From positions 661,539,591-661,603,590 of the forward strand of contig OY856409.1 of the NCBI GenBank assembly GCA_963693085.1: a stretch of 64,000 nucleotides of DNA. The letters are read 5' to 3'. The stretch is from Alisma plantago-aquatica. Its lineage: Eukaryota; Streptophyta; Magnoliopsida; Alismatales; Alismataceae. Below the pieces are notes generated by a model, which saw nothing but the letters and a program-made list of their open reading frames with translations, was not told the DNA's origin and did no database searches. The position numbers were made by a program, and so were the translations under genes. How positions within the stretch are numbered: the stretch's first letter is position 1; each line of letters starts with the position of its first letter. This document shows, piece after piece, positions 22,341-33,120 of the stretch.

Positions 22341-23040
22341 TCTATGATCAAAGAGAAAACAAGTATATATTAGGACAAGATTAGGGTCTAGGGTTAACAG
22401 ATACATGTGATGTCATTATTATATATAATAAATGTGTACCACCTATCCATTCTTGAACACCTAATCTCACTAGTAAGTGTATAATGTGTATTGGGTTTTC
22501 AAGAAAATTTCGGCAGCATTTCCCCGCTGTTCTCCAAGTACATATGTACTTAGAGAACAAACGGGGAAATGCTGCCAAAATTTTCTTGAAAACCCAATAC
22601 ACATTATACACTTACATCCTAAGCGAGATTAGGTGTTCAAGAACAGTCCCAAACCGGGGACTATCCAAGATTTACTCCTAATGAGTAAATCTTGGACGGG
22701 TTTCTAGGCCAACAAATAATGTATTGTCATTCTTATACCTAAAATCCTAGTTCTTCAAGTTAGGGTGATTATTGATGTCTTTAAAAGCATGATTGGCAAT
22801 TTAGGGAAAAGTTCATCATTTACATTCCAAGCATGTCACATGTGTGCATTACAGTTCATCATTAAGCAAGATATAAGCAAGTATGTCATATTAAAATAGA
22901 CTAAACAATATGAGAAAATAGTAGTGTAATCATGCAAATGGGAACATTCATGGGAACACACACTTCAGTTATAAGCATTCATGTAGCAACTTTCAGTTCC
23001 ATTCATTAATCTCTTTTTACATCCACACACAGGGGTGTAA
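22341..23040. other. CACTA upstream region with a second palindrome
   Basis: 700 bp between the transposase start and the subterminal repeats. It contains the 22450-22646 palindrome, a small hairpin with TCCAAGATTTACT / AGTAAATCTTGGA arms at 22664-22695, and otherwise AT-rich DNA. The transposase promoter should lie here on the minus strand, but no convincing TATA box was singled out. Confidence 0.6.
22450..22646. repeat. Near-perfect palindrome upstream of the transposase
   Basis: About 97 bp on each side of the dyad at 22543/22544 (AAGTACAT|ATGTACTT) are complementary with few mismatches and no real loop. The arms include TTGGGTTTTCAAGAAAATTT and the reverse complement of it. Such DNA can extrude a cruciform, and its RNA would be a near-blunt hairpin. 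Confidence 0.93.
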
Positions 23041-23044
23041 GTTG

Positions 23045-23430
23045 AAAATACGTGTCGATTATTTAAAAAACCGACAACTAAACCAACAGTGTCGGTTCGT
23101 TTGCAAAAACCGACACCTATACTATATTATAGTCGTCGGTTTTTGATTAAACGACAACCGACAACTATTCCTATCTCACGAATACCATTTAGTCGTCGGT
23201 TATTTAGTTACGAACCGACGCAATATGTAAAATATTGGAGCCAATTTTTTCGCTGGAATTTTGGGTTTGGTGGTTGAGTTTAGGTGTCGGTTCTTTATTA
23301 ATTAACCGACACTTAATAAAAGCGGTACCCGTGTCTGGTCGACCTTCATGGGTTGGATGTCAGTTTCTGTTAAAAACCGACACAGTAGGGTTTATGTGTC
23401 GGTTTTTGTATACAACCGACACCTTGAAAA
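23045..23430. repeat. CACTA subterminal hairpin repeats (right)
   Basis: About seven inverted pairs of GTGTCGGTT/AACCGACAC type with AT-rich spacers between 23053 and 23422, mirroring the left array but denser. Confidence 0.8.
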
Positions 23431-23447
23431 CCGACTTTATAAGCCAT

Positions 23448-23460
23448 TTCTGTAGTAGTG
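23448..23460. repeat. CACTA terminal inverted repeat (right)
   Basis: TTCTGTAGTAGTG, the reverse complement of 17191-17203, followed by AAG. Confidence 0.93.
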
Positions 23461-23463
23461 AAG

Positions 23464-25145
23464 GTGATCTTTGCTCAAGAAAGGAGCATGGCTTGGAGCA
23501 ACCAGATCTTCTAATATCAGGATCCTTACTGTTTGGACCTTCTTACCTTCCTAGAGGAAAGTTTTTTTAACCCCCTTCTCATATATTGCTTACTACATGC
23601 TTAAAACTCGTGCTCCTATGTTTAAAATTGATGATTTCCATCTCTTTTTACCATGTTCTTCTAGGGTTTTGGTTTCTTGTTGTTTTATCTTCTCTAGAAG
23701 CTCTAGTTTGGTATCTATGCAACTTCAAACCTGATCTTGGATCAAATGGTGTTTTCTCCCTCTCCCTCTCTCTTCAATTATCACGGTCAGTTTGATGATG
23801 TGGCAATTTCCTATTGATCAGTATTGAAAAATTCTAATCTTCTAATCCATTTATCCAAATTTGATAAATAAATATGTTTTGGAATTGGAAAATTAATATC
23901 TATCTAATAAAAATATTTTCAAGGTCTTATTTCATGGTTTGACGAAGAGTGATTTTTGTAAAATGAATTTAATGCATTAAATTCATAAAAATTACATCTT
24001 AATCATCATAACTCCAAAATTAACATAAAAATATGCTTTCTTCATCAGGAGAACATAATAAGTTCATTGGTGATATTTTCAAAATATAAATCTGAGTTTT
24101 TCTAAAAAGTTCTGAAATTAGGGTTTCTATACATTAACGTGCACTATGTACTCTAATACATGTTAATACATTGAAAATAGGCAAAGTGGAATATGGACTC
24201 AATTAAAGTGGTGAAAGTTAGTAATTGATATCAGTAAGAGAGGTATGTGCATTCCTTACACCCTATGTTGGGATAATTGCATCCAAACCCTATATTTCCC
24301 TAATGAGGCTTAAATGAACCCTAAATCTTCTATTCTTGAATCCTAATGTTGTTCATGCCTCAAGTCAGATTATAATTTCTTCTTGTTTGGGTCTTATACC
24401 CCACTGCCATGCTTATTGAATATTATGACTACTCTTGCCATGACTACTTTTTATCATGTAGATTTATGTTCTATTTAATTTAAAGACGTGGTACTTATGT
24501 ACAACTATATATTGTGTAGGTGATTGGGAATGTCTTATTCTCCCTTCACCTATAGGTTAGAGGTCCGGTAGGTGCCTCAACCCTAATTAGTTAGGTAGAA
24601 ATAATGATCTTACATGCAAATCCTTTTAAATATAATTGTTAATGGCAAGTTTCTTTTGAATATAGCTTCATACTCTTGTTATCTTCATCTTATGATGAAC
24701 CCTAGCCTGTTCTGATTTGCTTTACTTATCTTGTTATCCTAGACTAGTTTTATGACACATACCTTGTTTTCCTTCCCCTTTTGTTGGGTGCTTTCCCAAC
24801 CACCCAGATGTTGGTGCGGAGTAAGGAGAAGGACAAGTTTAAAGGAAGTTATCTCAGGAGTATATCTCAAGCTATATGAAAGGATGTCTAGGTTGCTATA
24901 GCTAGATCCTTTTCTCTTATCTTTTTCTTTTGGGAACAATCATGTAATGAACTACGAAAGCCATATAATAGGCTTAGTACTTTTAATTATGCTATTATTG
25001 ACATTTTATAATGTATCTGGTGCATGCTTATTTACTTGGAATATTATACATGCATCCCTCAATATATTTTTTCTTTCTAAAAAAGATGGATATTTTTTAC
25101 TTCCTTTAAATTTTAGTATGGAGGTGATCTCGCCTCTTTACGGCA
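23464..25145 (+). repeat. G1 5' LTR, part 2
   Basis: Continues part 1 after the CACTA element and runs to the terminal CA at 25144-25145, directly before the primer site. It is colinear with 31357-33120 of the 3' LTR. It lacks the 30-bp tandem duplication and a short CACCCACAGAGGG-containing segment seen in the 3' LTR. Confidence 0.9.
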
Positions 25146-25157
25146 TGGTATCAGAGC
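25146..25157 (+). promoter_or_regulatory. G1 primer binding site, initiator-Met tRNA
   Basis: TGGTATCAGAGC, complementary to the 3' end of plant initiator tRNA-Met, immediately after the LTR. Standard for chromoviruses. Confidence 0.92.
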
Positions 25158-25454
25158 CTTTAGGCAACTATTAGGACTTGAAGTTGAAGCAAAGGTGTCT
25201 AGAATGGATCAGGGTTTTGAGGGTTGGCAATATTTTCCTCCATACCACTAGCTTGGTTTACGAGGACTCCCGTGCCCATATGATACTGGCCTGGCCTGAG
25301 CTAATATGAATTGCCCAAAATAGTATGCTTGTAGGCAATAGAATTCCAGATATTCTTTTCTCGTCTATGCTTCTATTCTTTTCTCATCTATGGTTCAAAT
25401 ACTCCTGGGAACTTAATATGTTAACCCTACCTTTCAGTATAGGTGACTTGTGCG
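25158..25454 (+). other. G1 leader
   Basis: About 300 bp of untranslated sequence between the primer site and the first plausible gag ATG. No clear motif was identified. Confidence 0.5.
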
Positions 25455-26500
25455 ATGGTAGGAACAAGGGAAAGGAGTCAAACCCAGATGAATCTAATGT
25501 GGGAAACACTCCTGTGACTCTTGCCGGCCATAGTGTGGTCAACCCTACTACTCTGGGCACCCCCGCCTTCACACCGGAGCAAGAGCTGGCAATGTTGTGC
25601 CAGTTTCTCTCCACCATGATGGGGGTAGCTCCACACAGTAGCCGCTAACGCCAACAAGCCGAGGGAGTTCACCCTCACTAACTTCATAAAGATGCAACCA
25701 CCCTACTTCAAGGGTGAAAGTGAACACAACATGGTGGATAAATTCGACGACTGGGTGTTGGCTTTGGATCGAACCTTTGAGGGTATGACAATGCCCACCT
25801 CACCAGAAGGTTTGGTTCACAACGTATGTGCTGGATGGACTGGTGTGTGTCTGGTGGAATGGTGTCACCTGCAATTGAGGCACCTCTACCATGGAGTGGG
25901 ACCAGTTCATGAAGCTCTTCAGGGAGAAGTACATATGTCCTGCCTTCCTGAGGAAGAAGGAAGCTGAGTTCTACAGCTTCAGGTAGGGAAGCATGAATGT
26001 GGCTGATACATCCAATGGTTCCCACTTCTGGAATGCTACGCCACCAACTTTGGAGCTGAGAGAAGGGCAACATTGTTCTTGGAGGGCCTGAACTACCAGG
26101 TGGGACGAAGTCTTGTTCTGTAGCTTCCACTCACCTTCCAGCATATGGTGGATAAGGCCCTAGTCATTGAGTCCTACCCAGGATTCCAATCCTATGGACA
26201 CAGTAATGGCTACAACAACAACAAGAGGAAGAACCCTACCCAGAATGAGAATCGCAGATGTGATCGGTGCAATAGGTGCTCTCGTCACCATCCTCTAGGG
26301 AGATGTCCTGCCAACAATGCACCTGCTTGTAGAGACAACTGACCTCCTCTAACCTGCCACAGGTATGGACAAGTTGGGCATATCTAACCACTCTGCCCCC
26401 ATTTCTAGCAGGGACAAAATAATGCCCATCAGCTGCAGCAACCAAGGCAGAATCTGCCTTTGTGGAATAATGAAAACAACAACAACCAGAACCTGAGGTG
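25455..26500 (+). pseudogene. G1 gag (capsid-nucleocapsid), disrupted
   Basis: Gag builds the virus-like particle. A likely start is the ATG at 25455-25457 (MVGTRE), followed by an early frameshift. Recognisable pieces are a TPEQELAMLCQFLSTM segment near 25560-25620, a KMQPPYFKGES segment with FDDWVLALDRTFEGM near 25690-25785 (the retrotransposon gag core), and EWDQFMKLFREKYICPAFLRKKEAEF-like text near 25890-25975 in another frame. The zinc-knuckle region near 26250-26400 is degenerate (CDRCNRC then CHRYGQVGHI). At least three frameshifts and several stops make this a relic. Confidence 0.75.
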
Positions 26501-26501
26501 A

Positions 26502-28430
26502 TTGCCAATGGAGAAGTGGAATGGGAGAGTGTTTGCTCTTAATGTTGAGGAAGTAGGTGAAGATAATGAAGTTATTGAAGGTACCTTGCATCTTAATATG
26601 CATCCTATAAAGGCACTGTTTGATTCTAGCTCATCCAATACCTTCATATCATGTCAGCTTGCTTCTATGTTAGAAATAGAATCTGAGTATATGGATCATA
26701 TTTTAGATGTAAAAATCCCTAGTGGTAAGATCTGATCTTCATATCTCCAAACTCCGACCATGGACCTCTATATATCTGGTATAATGTTTCCCTCATATTT
26801 CATCTTGCTCGACATGACCGCCTTTGATGTCATCATGGGAATGGATTGGTTGAAGAGGTACAAATCTGTTTTGTTTTATGAAGAATCAAAGGTTAGTTTG
26901 TCACATCCTGTTGAGGGTAGATTGTGTGTCAAGGGTAGGAAGCGAGAGGATCAACAATTTGTTATCTCTGCCATTAAATCTAAAAAGCTAGTCTCGCAAG
27001 GGTGTAGAGCTTTCTTAGCCTCTATAGTCCTTGAGGCTACACCTCCTCTCGACCACCTAGATGTGGTGAAGGACTTCCTAGGCGTCTTTCCCGAGGAGTT
27101 ACCCAGTTTGCCACCAACTCGCGAGGTAGAGTTCTCCATCGAGCTTGTACCCAGAACTTTGCCAATATTGAAGTTGCCTTACCGCTTGGCCCCTGCCGAG
27201 CTTGCCGAACTGAAGAAGCATCTAGAAGAGATTCTCGACATCAGCTTCATCCGCCCCAGTGTTTGACCTTGGGGATCCCCTGTCCTGTTCGTGAAGAAGA
27301 AGGATGGTTCAATGCGGATGTGTATGGACTACCACATGCTTAACCAAGTGATGGTGAAGAACTGTTATCTTTTTCCTCGCATCAAAGACTTATTCGACTA
27401 GTTGAAGTCAGCCAATGTGTTCTCAAAGATGGATCTACAAAGTGGCTACTACTGGATGCATGTCTAGGATGATGATGTCCCGAAGACGACATTCAGAAAT
27501 TGCTATGGGCATTACAAATTCATGGTCATGCCTTTCGGCTTGACAAGTGCCCCTACTGCCTTCATGGACTTGTTGAACGAGTGTTCTGCCCATACCTTAA
27601 CAAGTTCATGATGGTGTTTATCGACGACGTTTTGGTTTATTCCGAGATGTTAGAACAACATTGGGAGCATCTGCGGATTGTAATCAACACACTATGAGAA
27701 AATCAACTCTATGCAAAATTCTCAAAGTGTGAGTTCTGGATAAAGGAAGTGATGTTTCTGGGTCATGTGATTTCTACTGGACATATAGTTGTTGATCCTA
27801 CAAAGGTAGAAGTTGTGACCAAGTGGAAAGCTCTGAAGAATCTCTCAGAGATACATAGTTTCCTCGACTTAGCAGGTGACTATCGAAGGTTTATCAAGAG
27901 CTCCTCTGAGTTGGCCTTACCTTTAACCAAGCTGACATGAAAGGAGGTCAAGTTCTCTTAGACACCAAAATGTGAGAACAATTTCCAAAAGTTGAAGGAG
28001 TGTTTGACTTCTGCTCCCGTTCTTGCCTTTCATGTTGAAGGCATACCCTATATCATCTACACTGATGCTTCTAAACAAGTCTTAGGGTGTGTTTTGATGC
28101 AATACAGAAAGGTGATCGCCTATGCTTCCCTCCAATTGAAATCGAATGAAGCTAATTGGCCTACACATGATTTAGAGCTTTTCGCCATCATTCATGCTCT
28201 GAAAATCTAGCGACACTATCTCTATGGTGTGAAGTTTGAAGTTTTCTCCGACCATAAAAGCTTGAGGTACCTGTTGACACAGAAGGATCTAAATCTACGA
28301 TAGTGATGGTGGATGGAATATCTCAAAGATTATGACTTCACCATCACCTATCATCCTGGTAAAGAAAACGCCGTAGTTGATGCTTAAGTCACAAGAAGGA
28401 TGCTCTTTGTGCCGCTCTGAGATGTTTAGT
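26502..28430 (+). pseudogene. G1 protease - reverse transcriptase - RNase H
   Basis: The protease region contains ALFDSSSSNTFIS (near 26615-26650), where the usual DSGA(S/T)-type active site reads DSSS, and later FDVIMGMDWL. The RT spans about 27130-27760: [37 protein letters not shown] and the intact catalytic FIDDVLVYS near 27616-27645, then FLGHVIS. RNase H follows with [13 protein letters not shown] (near 28056-28095), ELFAIIHAL and FSDHKSL, ending near ITYHPGKENAVVDA. In-frame stops occur at 26733, 27264, 27402, 27465, 27695, 27938 and 28208, plus a frameshift near 27560-27590. The loss of the protease glycine is a coding change, not merely a stop. Confidence 0.88.
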
Positions 28431-28449
28431 ATGGGAAAATCTCAAACAT

Positions 28450-29835
28450 GTGACTAGTTGGAGACCTCAGCCTGTCAATTCAATGGACGAATACAAGTTG
28501 TGTGTCCATATGGCTAGTTTGACTGTTACATCGACTTGGATCTCAGAAGTCATTGATGCACAGTTGGAAAGCTATGAGATGGAAGAGATGAAGGCCTTGA
28601 CCAAGAAACTGCAATTTGACTTCTATGTCAGAGTGGATGATGATGTCCGCTTCAGAAAAAGGTTGTGGATTTTTGATGTGGGTGATCTGAGATAGAAGGT
28701 TCTTAGTGAAGTGCATGGGTCCAAGTACACTATTCATCCGCGCACAACAAAAATGTACAAGGACTTACAGCAAAGCGTCTGGTGGAAGAACATGAAGAAT
28801 GATATAGCTTTGTTTGTCGCGAAGTGCTTGACATGTCACCAAGTCAAGATCAAACATCAACGACATGATGGTCTTCTTCATCCTCTTAAAATTCTAAAAT
28901 GGAAGTGGGAGAAGATCATAATGGACTTCGTTACTGGTTTCCCCAAGTCGAAGAAAGGTTATGCTGCTGTTTGGGTGGTTATTGATCGGCTTACAAAATC
29001 TGCTCATTTCTTGCCTTTCAAAACCAATTACAAAGTTGTGGATATGGCTCAGTTGTACATTGAGTGAATCATATTCCTGCATGGAGTACCTAAGGTGATA
29101 GTTTCTGATTGTGACCCAAAGTTTACTTCTCGTTTATGGGGTCAGATTCAAGAGGAGATGAGTATTGACTTGCGTTTCAGTATTGCTTACCACCCACAGA
29201 CTGATGGTCAATCTGAGAGAATAGTTCATATTCTTGAGGACTTGTTTCATGCTTGTGCGATGGATTGGGGTGGTGCATGGGATCAGTATCTTCCATTAGC
29301 TGAGTTTGCTTACAACAATAGCTGCCAAGCTAGTATTGGCATGCCACCTTTTGAAGCTCTCTATGGTAGACCATGTTGTTCACCTTTGCATTGGGATGAT
29401 GTCGGTGGACATTCTTTAGTGAAGACCGATGACATGAAAATGATGACAAAAAAGGTACAATTGATAAATAAATGCATGAAATATGCTCAAGACCGACAAA
29501 AGATGTATGCTGATAAGAAAAGGTCTGATGTTAACTTTCTAGTGGGTGACTATGCATTTCTGAAGATCAAGCCTATCTGTTCTATTTCTAGATCTAAAGT
29601 TAAATGCAAGTTGAGTCCCCGCTATGTTGGATCATTTGAAATCTTAGATAAGGCTGGAAACTGTGCATACCAATTAGCTTTACCTCCTTCCTATGATAAT
29701 ATTCATAATGTGTTCCATGTCTGTATGCTGAAGAAGTATGTGAAGGACTCTTCTCATGTTCTTACTATTGACCCTTTGGATATACATGAGAATCTGACCT
29801 ATGAAGAACTACATGTGAAGATCCTTGACTCCTGA
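28450..29835 (+). pseudogene. G1 integrase
   Basis: Integrase inserts the DNA copy into chromosomes. The zinc-binding HHCC region reads H...IHP...CLTCHQVK (about 28714-28850). The catalytic core has MDFVTGFPKS, DCDPKFTSRLW and HPQTDGQSER with the expected D, D and E (about 28920-29235). The C-terminal part continues to HVLTIDPLDIHENLTYEELHVKILD. The frame is interrupted by TAG at 28693 and TGA at 29065 but is otherwise open for long stretches. The last segment (29095-29835) is 246 codons without a stop, the best-preserved part of G1. Confidence 0.9.
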
Positions 29836-29967
29836 GTAAAGTAGCTGAAGAACAAAGATATTGAGCTGGTAAAAGTTTTGTGGAAATATCATGGTCTGGA
29901 AGAAACCACTTGGGAGTTGAGAGATGAAATGTTACATACTCACCCCTCTTTTTTCTTGATATTTTGA
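29836..29967 (+). pseudogene. G1 chromodomain-like tail
   Basis: Continues the integrase frame beyond two stops (29833 and 29842): ELVKVLWKYHGLEETTWEL then an acidic DEM and a short hydrophobic end. This matches the W..H...E.TWE signature of plant chromovirus chromodomains, which tether integrase to heterochromatin marks. It ends with TGA at 29965-29967. Confidence 0.8.
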
Positions 29968-29978
29968 GGACAAAATCC

Positions 29979-29997
29979 TTTTAAATGGGTGGAGTGT
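29979..29997 (+). promoter_or_regulatory. G1 polypurine tract
   Basis: TTTTAAATGGGTGGAGTGT lies immediately before the TGTAACATAATG start of the 3' LTR. This is the usual place and composition for plus-strand priming. Confidence 0.7.
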
Positions 29998-30604
29998 TGT
30001 AACATAATGAATCTTAGATGTAATCTCCATGTAAACCTTTTTTCCAAGTTTCCCTTTCATTTTTGTCCTTTATGTCATTCATGTTTAATTAGTGGAATTT
30101 ATAGTGGTTTAGTGAACATTTATTCACTAATTGTATCAATGTAAAAATTTATACACAAATACCTCAGTGAAAGCTTATTTAAGGATCTAAAATACAAAAT
30201 CACCACTTTAGTAGAATAATGGTAGAAGTTTGTGCTAGAAGTGGAAGGCCCTAAACCTTGATTAAATGTATTAAACAAGCTAAGTTACCATATTTAAGTG
30301 CTCTAAACCTTAATGTAACCTTTTTATGTGATTTGAAAACATCAAATGATCCTAAGTTTCAAATTTGGTTCGATTTGGATGTTGTTTGTGCAAGTTATGC
30401 AATTTTAGGTACGTTCTAGACTTTTATGCAATTTACCCAATAGTGAGGTTTTCTTTGTAAATTATCAACTAAATTTTAATACTTAGATATTCCCTTACCA
30501 TTATCTAGATTTTGAACCATGGGGCACCTGGTTGCACCTTTGTTTGAAGGTGTTTCTCTCCAAGGGCATTATAGGGATTACCCTCTTTATAAATGAGCTT
30601 ATCA

Positions 30605-30621
30605 TTAAAAGCTATCAACCA
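30605..30621. repeat. SINE target site duplication (left)
   Basis: TTAAAAGCTATCAACCA, 17 bp, perfectly repeated at 30780-30796. The 5' LTR of G1 has a single copy of the equivalent sequence near 16613-16630. Confidence 0.92.
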
Positions 30622-30779
30622 CCCGACCATCGTAGCTCATGTGCTAGGCACGGTGTCTCCCTCTGGGGGGAACCTGGGTTCGAGCCCCATGCTAAGCGTT
30701 GTATTTACCACCTGCCAGCTATTCGGGCTATGGCTGGGCAAAGGACGCGGGGACAACCTGTAAAGGTTGTCATAATCCT
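30622..30779 (+). mobile_element. tRNA-derived SINE
   Basis: A 158-bp GC-rich insertion with an internal RNA polymerase III promoter: A box TAGCTCATGTG (30633-30643) and B box GGTTCGAGCC (30677-30686), spaced as in tRNA. It has a non-tRNA 3' body and a perfect 17-bp target duplication. There is no poly(A); the body ends CATAATCC, which could reflect a LINE-partner-specific 3' end or tail loss. It needs the reverse transcriptase of a LINE. It is absent from the sister LTR, so it arrived after G1. Confidence 0.92.
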
Positions 30780-30796
30780 TTAAAAGCTATCAACCA
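30780..30796. repeat. SINE target site duplication (right)
   Basis: Perfect copy of 30605-30621. Confidence 0.92.
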
Positions 30797-32890
30797 ATGG
30801 GATTATTTCTTTGTTTGGAGGATGGTGAGGATGGCCTAGAAGCCTCCATGGGATTTAGTATCGAACTTAGACATAAAAGAAGTATCTATGAGCTGTCCTC
30901 TTGCATGGCCATGAAGCCTTAGCCTAAGGACACATGGAAAGTCCCATAGACACCTCATGCTTGCCCCCTTCTTTATAAAGTCATGCCTACCCCTTCCCAC
31001 CTCCCAATCCAAGAAGCAATCCTCTCCTTCTCTTTGCACCAGCTTAGAGCATCATTCATTCTATGTTTGTCAACAAATTTTATGTCCCAAGGTAAAAGAG
31101 GGTGCCTACCTTGGTGAAGAAGGCTCCTAGGGTTCCAAATTTCTCTATTTAGGATTTCTTAAGCTCCTCCTTGGTGATTTTGACCAAAAGTAGTAAGTAT
31201 CATGTTTTCCTTCCCTGTTTTCATGATGTTAGTATTCCTCCCACCTTATTCCATGTTAGAACCATGACCTTTCATGGTAAAATTCCACCTAGAGCCCTAA
31301 AACATCTCATCTTCATGCTCTTTTGCCTGGGTTTGCACCTCTAAAGTGGAGAAGGTGATCTTTGCTCAAGAAAGGAGATTGGCTTAGAGCAACTAGACCT
31401 TCTAATCTCAGGATCCTTGCTGTTTGTACCTTCTTACATTCCTAGAGGAAAGTTTTGTTAACCCCCTTCTCATATATAGCTTACTACATGCTTAAAACTC
31501 ATGCTTCTATGTTTAAAATCGATGATTTTCATCTCTTTTTACCATGTTCTTCTAGGGTTTTGATTTCTTATTGTTTTACCTTCTCTAGAGCTCTAGTTTG
31601 ATTACCTATGCAACTTCAAACCTGATCTTGGGTCAAATGGTGTTTTCTCCCTCTCCCTCTCTCTTCAATTATCTCGATTGATTTGATGATGTGGCAATTT
31701 CCTATTGGTCAGTATTAAAAAATTCATATCTTCTAATCTACTTATCCAAATTTGACAAATAAATATGTTTTGGAATTTGGAAAATTAATATCTATCTAAT
31801 AAAATATTTTCAAGGTCTGATTTTGTGGTTTGACGAAGAGTGATTTTTGTAAAATGAATTTAATGCATAAAATCCATAAAAATTACATCTTAATCATCAT
31901 AATTCCAAAATTAACATAAAAATATGTTTTCTTCATCAAGAGAACCTAATAAGTTCATTGGTGATATTTTCAAATCTAAATTTGAGTTCTACTAAAAAGT
32001 TATAAAATTAGGGTTTCTATACATTAATGTGCACTATGTACTCTAATACATGTTAATACAATGAAAATAGGCAAAGTGGAACTTGGACTCAATTAAAGTG
32101 GTGAAAGTTAGTAATTGATATCAATAAGAGAGGTATGCACATTCCTTACACCCTATGTTGGGATAATTACAGCCAAACCCTATATTTCCCTAATGAGGCT
32201 TAAATGAACCCTAAATCTTCTATTCTTGAATCCTAATGTTGTTCATGCCTCAAGTCAGATTATAATTTCTTCTTGTTTGGGTCTTATACCCTACTGCCAT
32301 GCTTATTGAATATTATGACTACTCTTGCCATGACTACTTTTCCAGCATGTAGATTTATGTTATATTTAGTTTAAAGTAGTGGTACTTATGTACAACCACC
32401 CACAGAGGGCATGTATTTAATCGCCATGGGAAATGTTTTTATTCTCCCCTATATAATTGTATAGGTGACTGGGAATGTATTATTCTCCCCTCACCTATAG
32501 GTTAGAGGTCCAGTAGGTGCCTCAACCCTACTTATTTAGGTATACATAATTATCTTACATGCAAATCCTTTTTAATATAATTATTAATGGCAAGTTTCTT
32601 TTGAATATTGCCTCATACTCTTGTTATCTTCATCTTATTATGAACCCTAGCATGTTCTTATTTTCTTTACTTATCTTGTTATCCTTGATTAGTTTTGTGA
32701 CACATACCTTGTTTTCTTTCCCCTTTTGCTGGGTGCTTTCCCAACCACCTAGGTGTTGGTGTTGAGCAAGGAGAAGGACAAGTTTGAAGGAAGTCATCTC
32801 AGGAGTAGATCTCAAGCTATTTGAAAGGATGTCTAGGTTGCTATAACTAGATCATTTTCTCTTATCTTTTTCATTTGGGAACAATCATGT

Positions 32891-32950
32891 AATGAACAAT
32901 GAAAGCCATGTAATAGGCTTAATGAACAATGAAAGCCATGTAATAGGCTT
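32891..32950 (+). repeat. 30-bp tandem duplication in the G1 3' LTR
   Basis: Two identical adjacent 30-bp copies starting AATGAACAATGAAAGCCATG. The 5' LTR has one copy (about 24946-24975), so the duplication is private to this LTR. Confidence 0.9.
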
Positions 32951-33120
32951 AGTACTTTTATTTCTGCTGCTATTGACATTTTATAATGTATCTGGTGCAT
33001 GCCTATTTACATGGAATATTATACATGCATCCCTCAATATGTTTTGTCTTTCTAAAAAAGATGGATGTTTTGTACTTCCTTTAAATTTTAGTAAGGAGGT
33101 GATCTTGCCTCTTTATAAAA

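Larger units (their letters stand above)
17191..23460 (-). mobile_element. CACTA (En/Spm-type) DNA transposon
   Basis: 6270 bp between 13-bp perfect terminal inverted repeats starting CACTACTACAGAA. Multiple subterminal GTCGGTT/AACCGAC repeats lie at both ends. A minus-strand gene encodes a TNP2-type transposase. The uninterrupted equivalent in the 3' LTR of G1 (about 31340-31365) proves it is an insertion. The flank is GAGAAG-CTT-[CACTA...TAGTG]-AAG, against GAGAAGGTG when empty. A 3-bp AAG duplication plus three extra bases CTT on the left explains it. No second En/Spm-type gene is recognisable. Confidence 0.95.
16004..33120 (+). mobile_element. Element G1: Tekay-type chromovirus (Ty3-gypsy)
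   Basis: G1 is a plus-strand LTR retrotransposon with LTRs at 16004-25145 (split by a CACTA transposon) and 29998-33120. It has an initiator-Met tRNA primer site directly after the 5' LTR, gag, protease, RT, RNase H, integrase, a C-terminal chromodomain-like segment, and a purine tract before the 3' LTR. Order and chromodomain place it in the chromoviruses, with text closest to Tekay/Del. All frames carry stops or shifts, so it is not autonomous now. It inserted into the left LTR of X. The related unoccupied sequence in the right LTR of X around 52975-52985 shows the empty site. Its own target duplication has decayed (CCATG against a diverged right side). Confidence 0.9.
29998..33120 (+). repeat. 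G1 3' LTR
   Basis: 3.1 kb, colinear with the two parts of the 5' LTR. It carries the SINE insertion, a 30-bp tandem duplication and the conserved TATA candidate at 30972-30979. Its final CA has mutated: the 5' LTR ends TTACGGCA, this copy TTATAAAA. The exact end is therefore uncertain by a few bases. Confidence 0.88.

Noticed and set aside
30630..30690. A tRNA gene
   Set aside because: The A and B boxes are those of a SINE head. The cloverleaf does not close, and 17-bp target duplications bracket the 158-bp unit.
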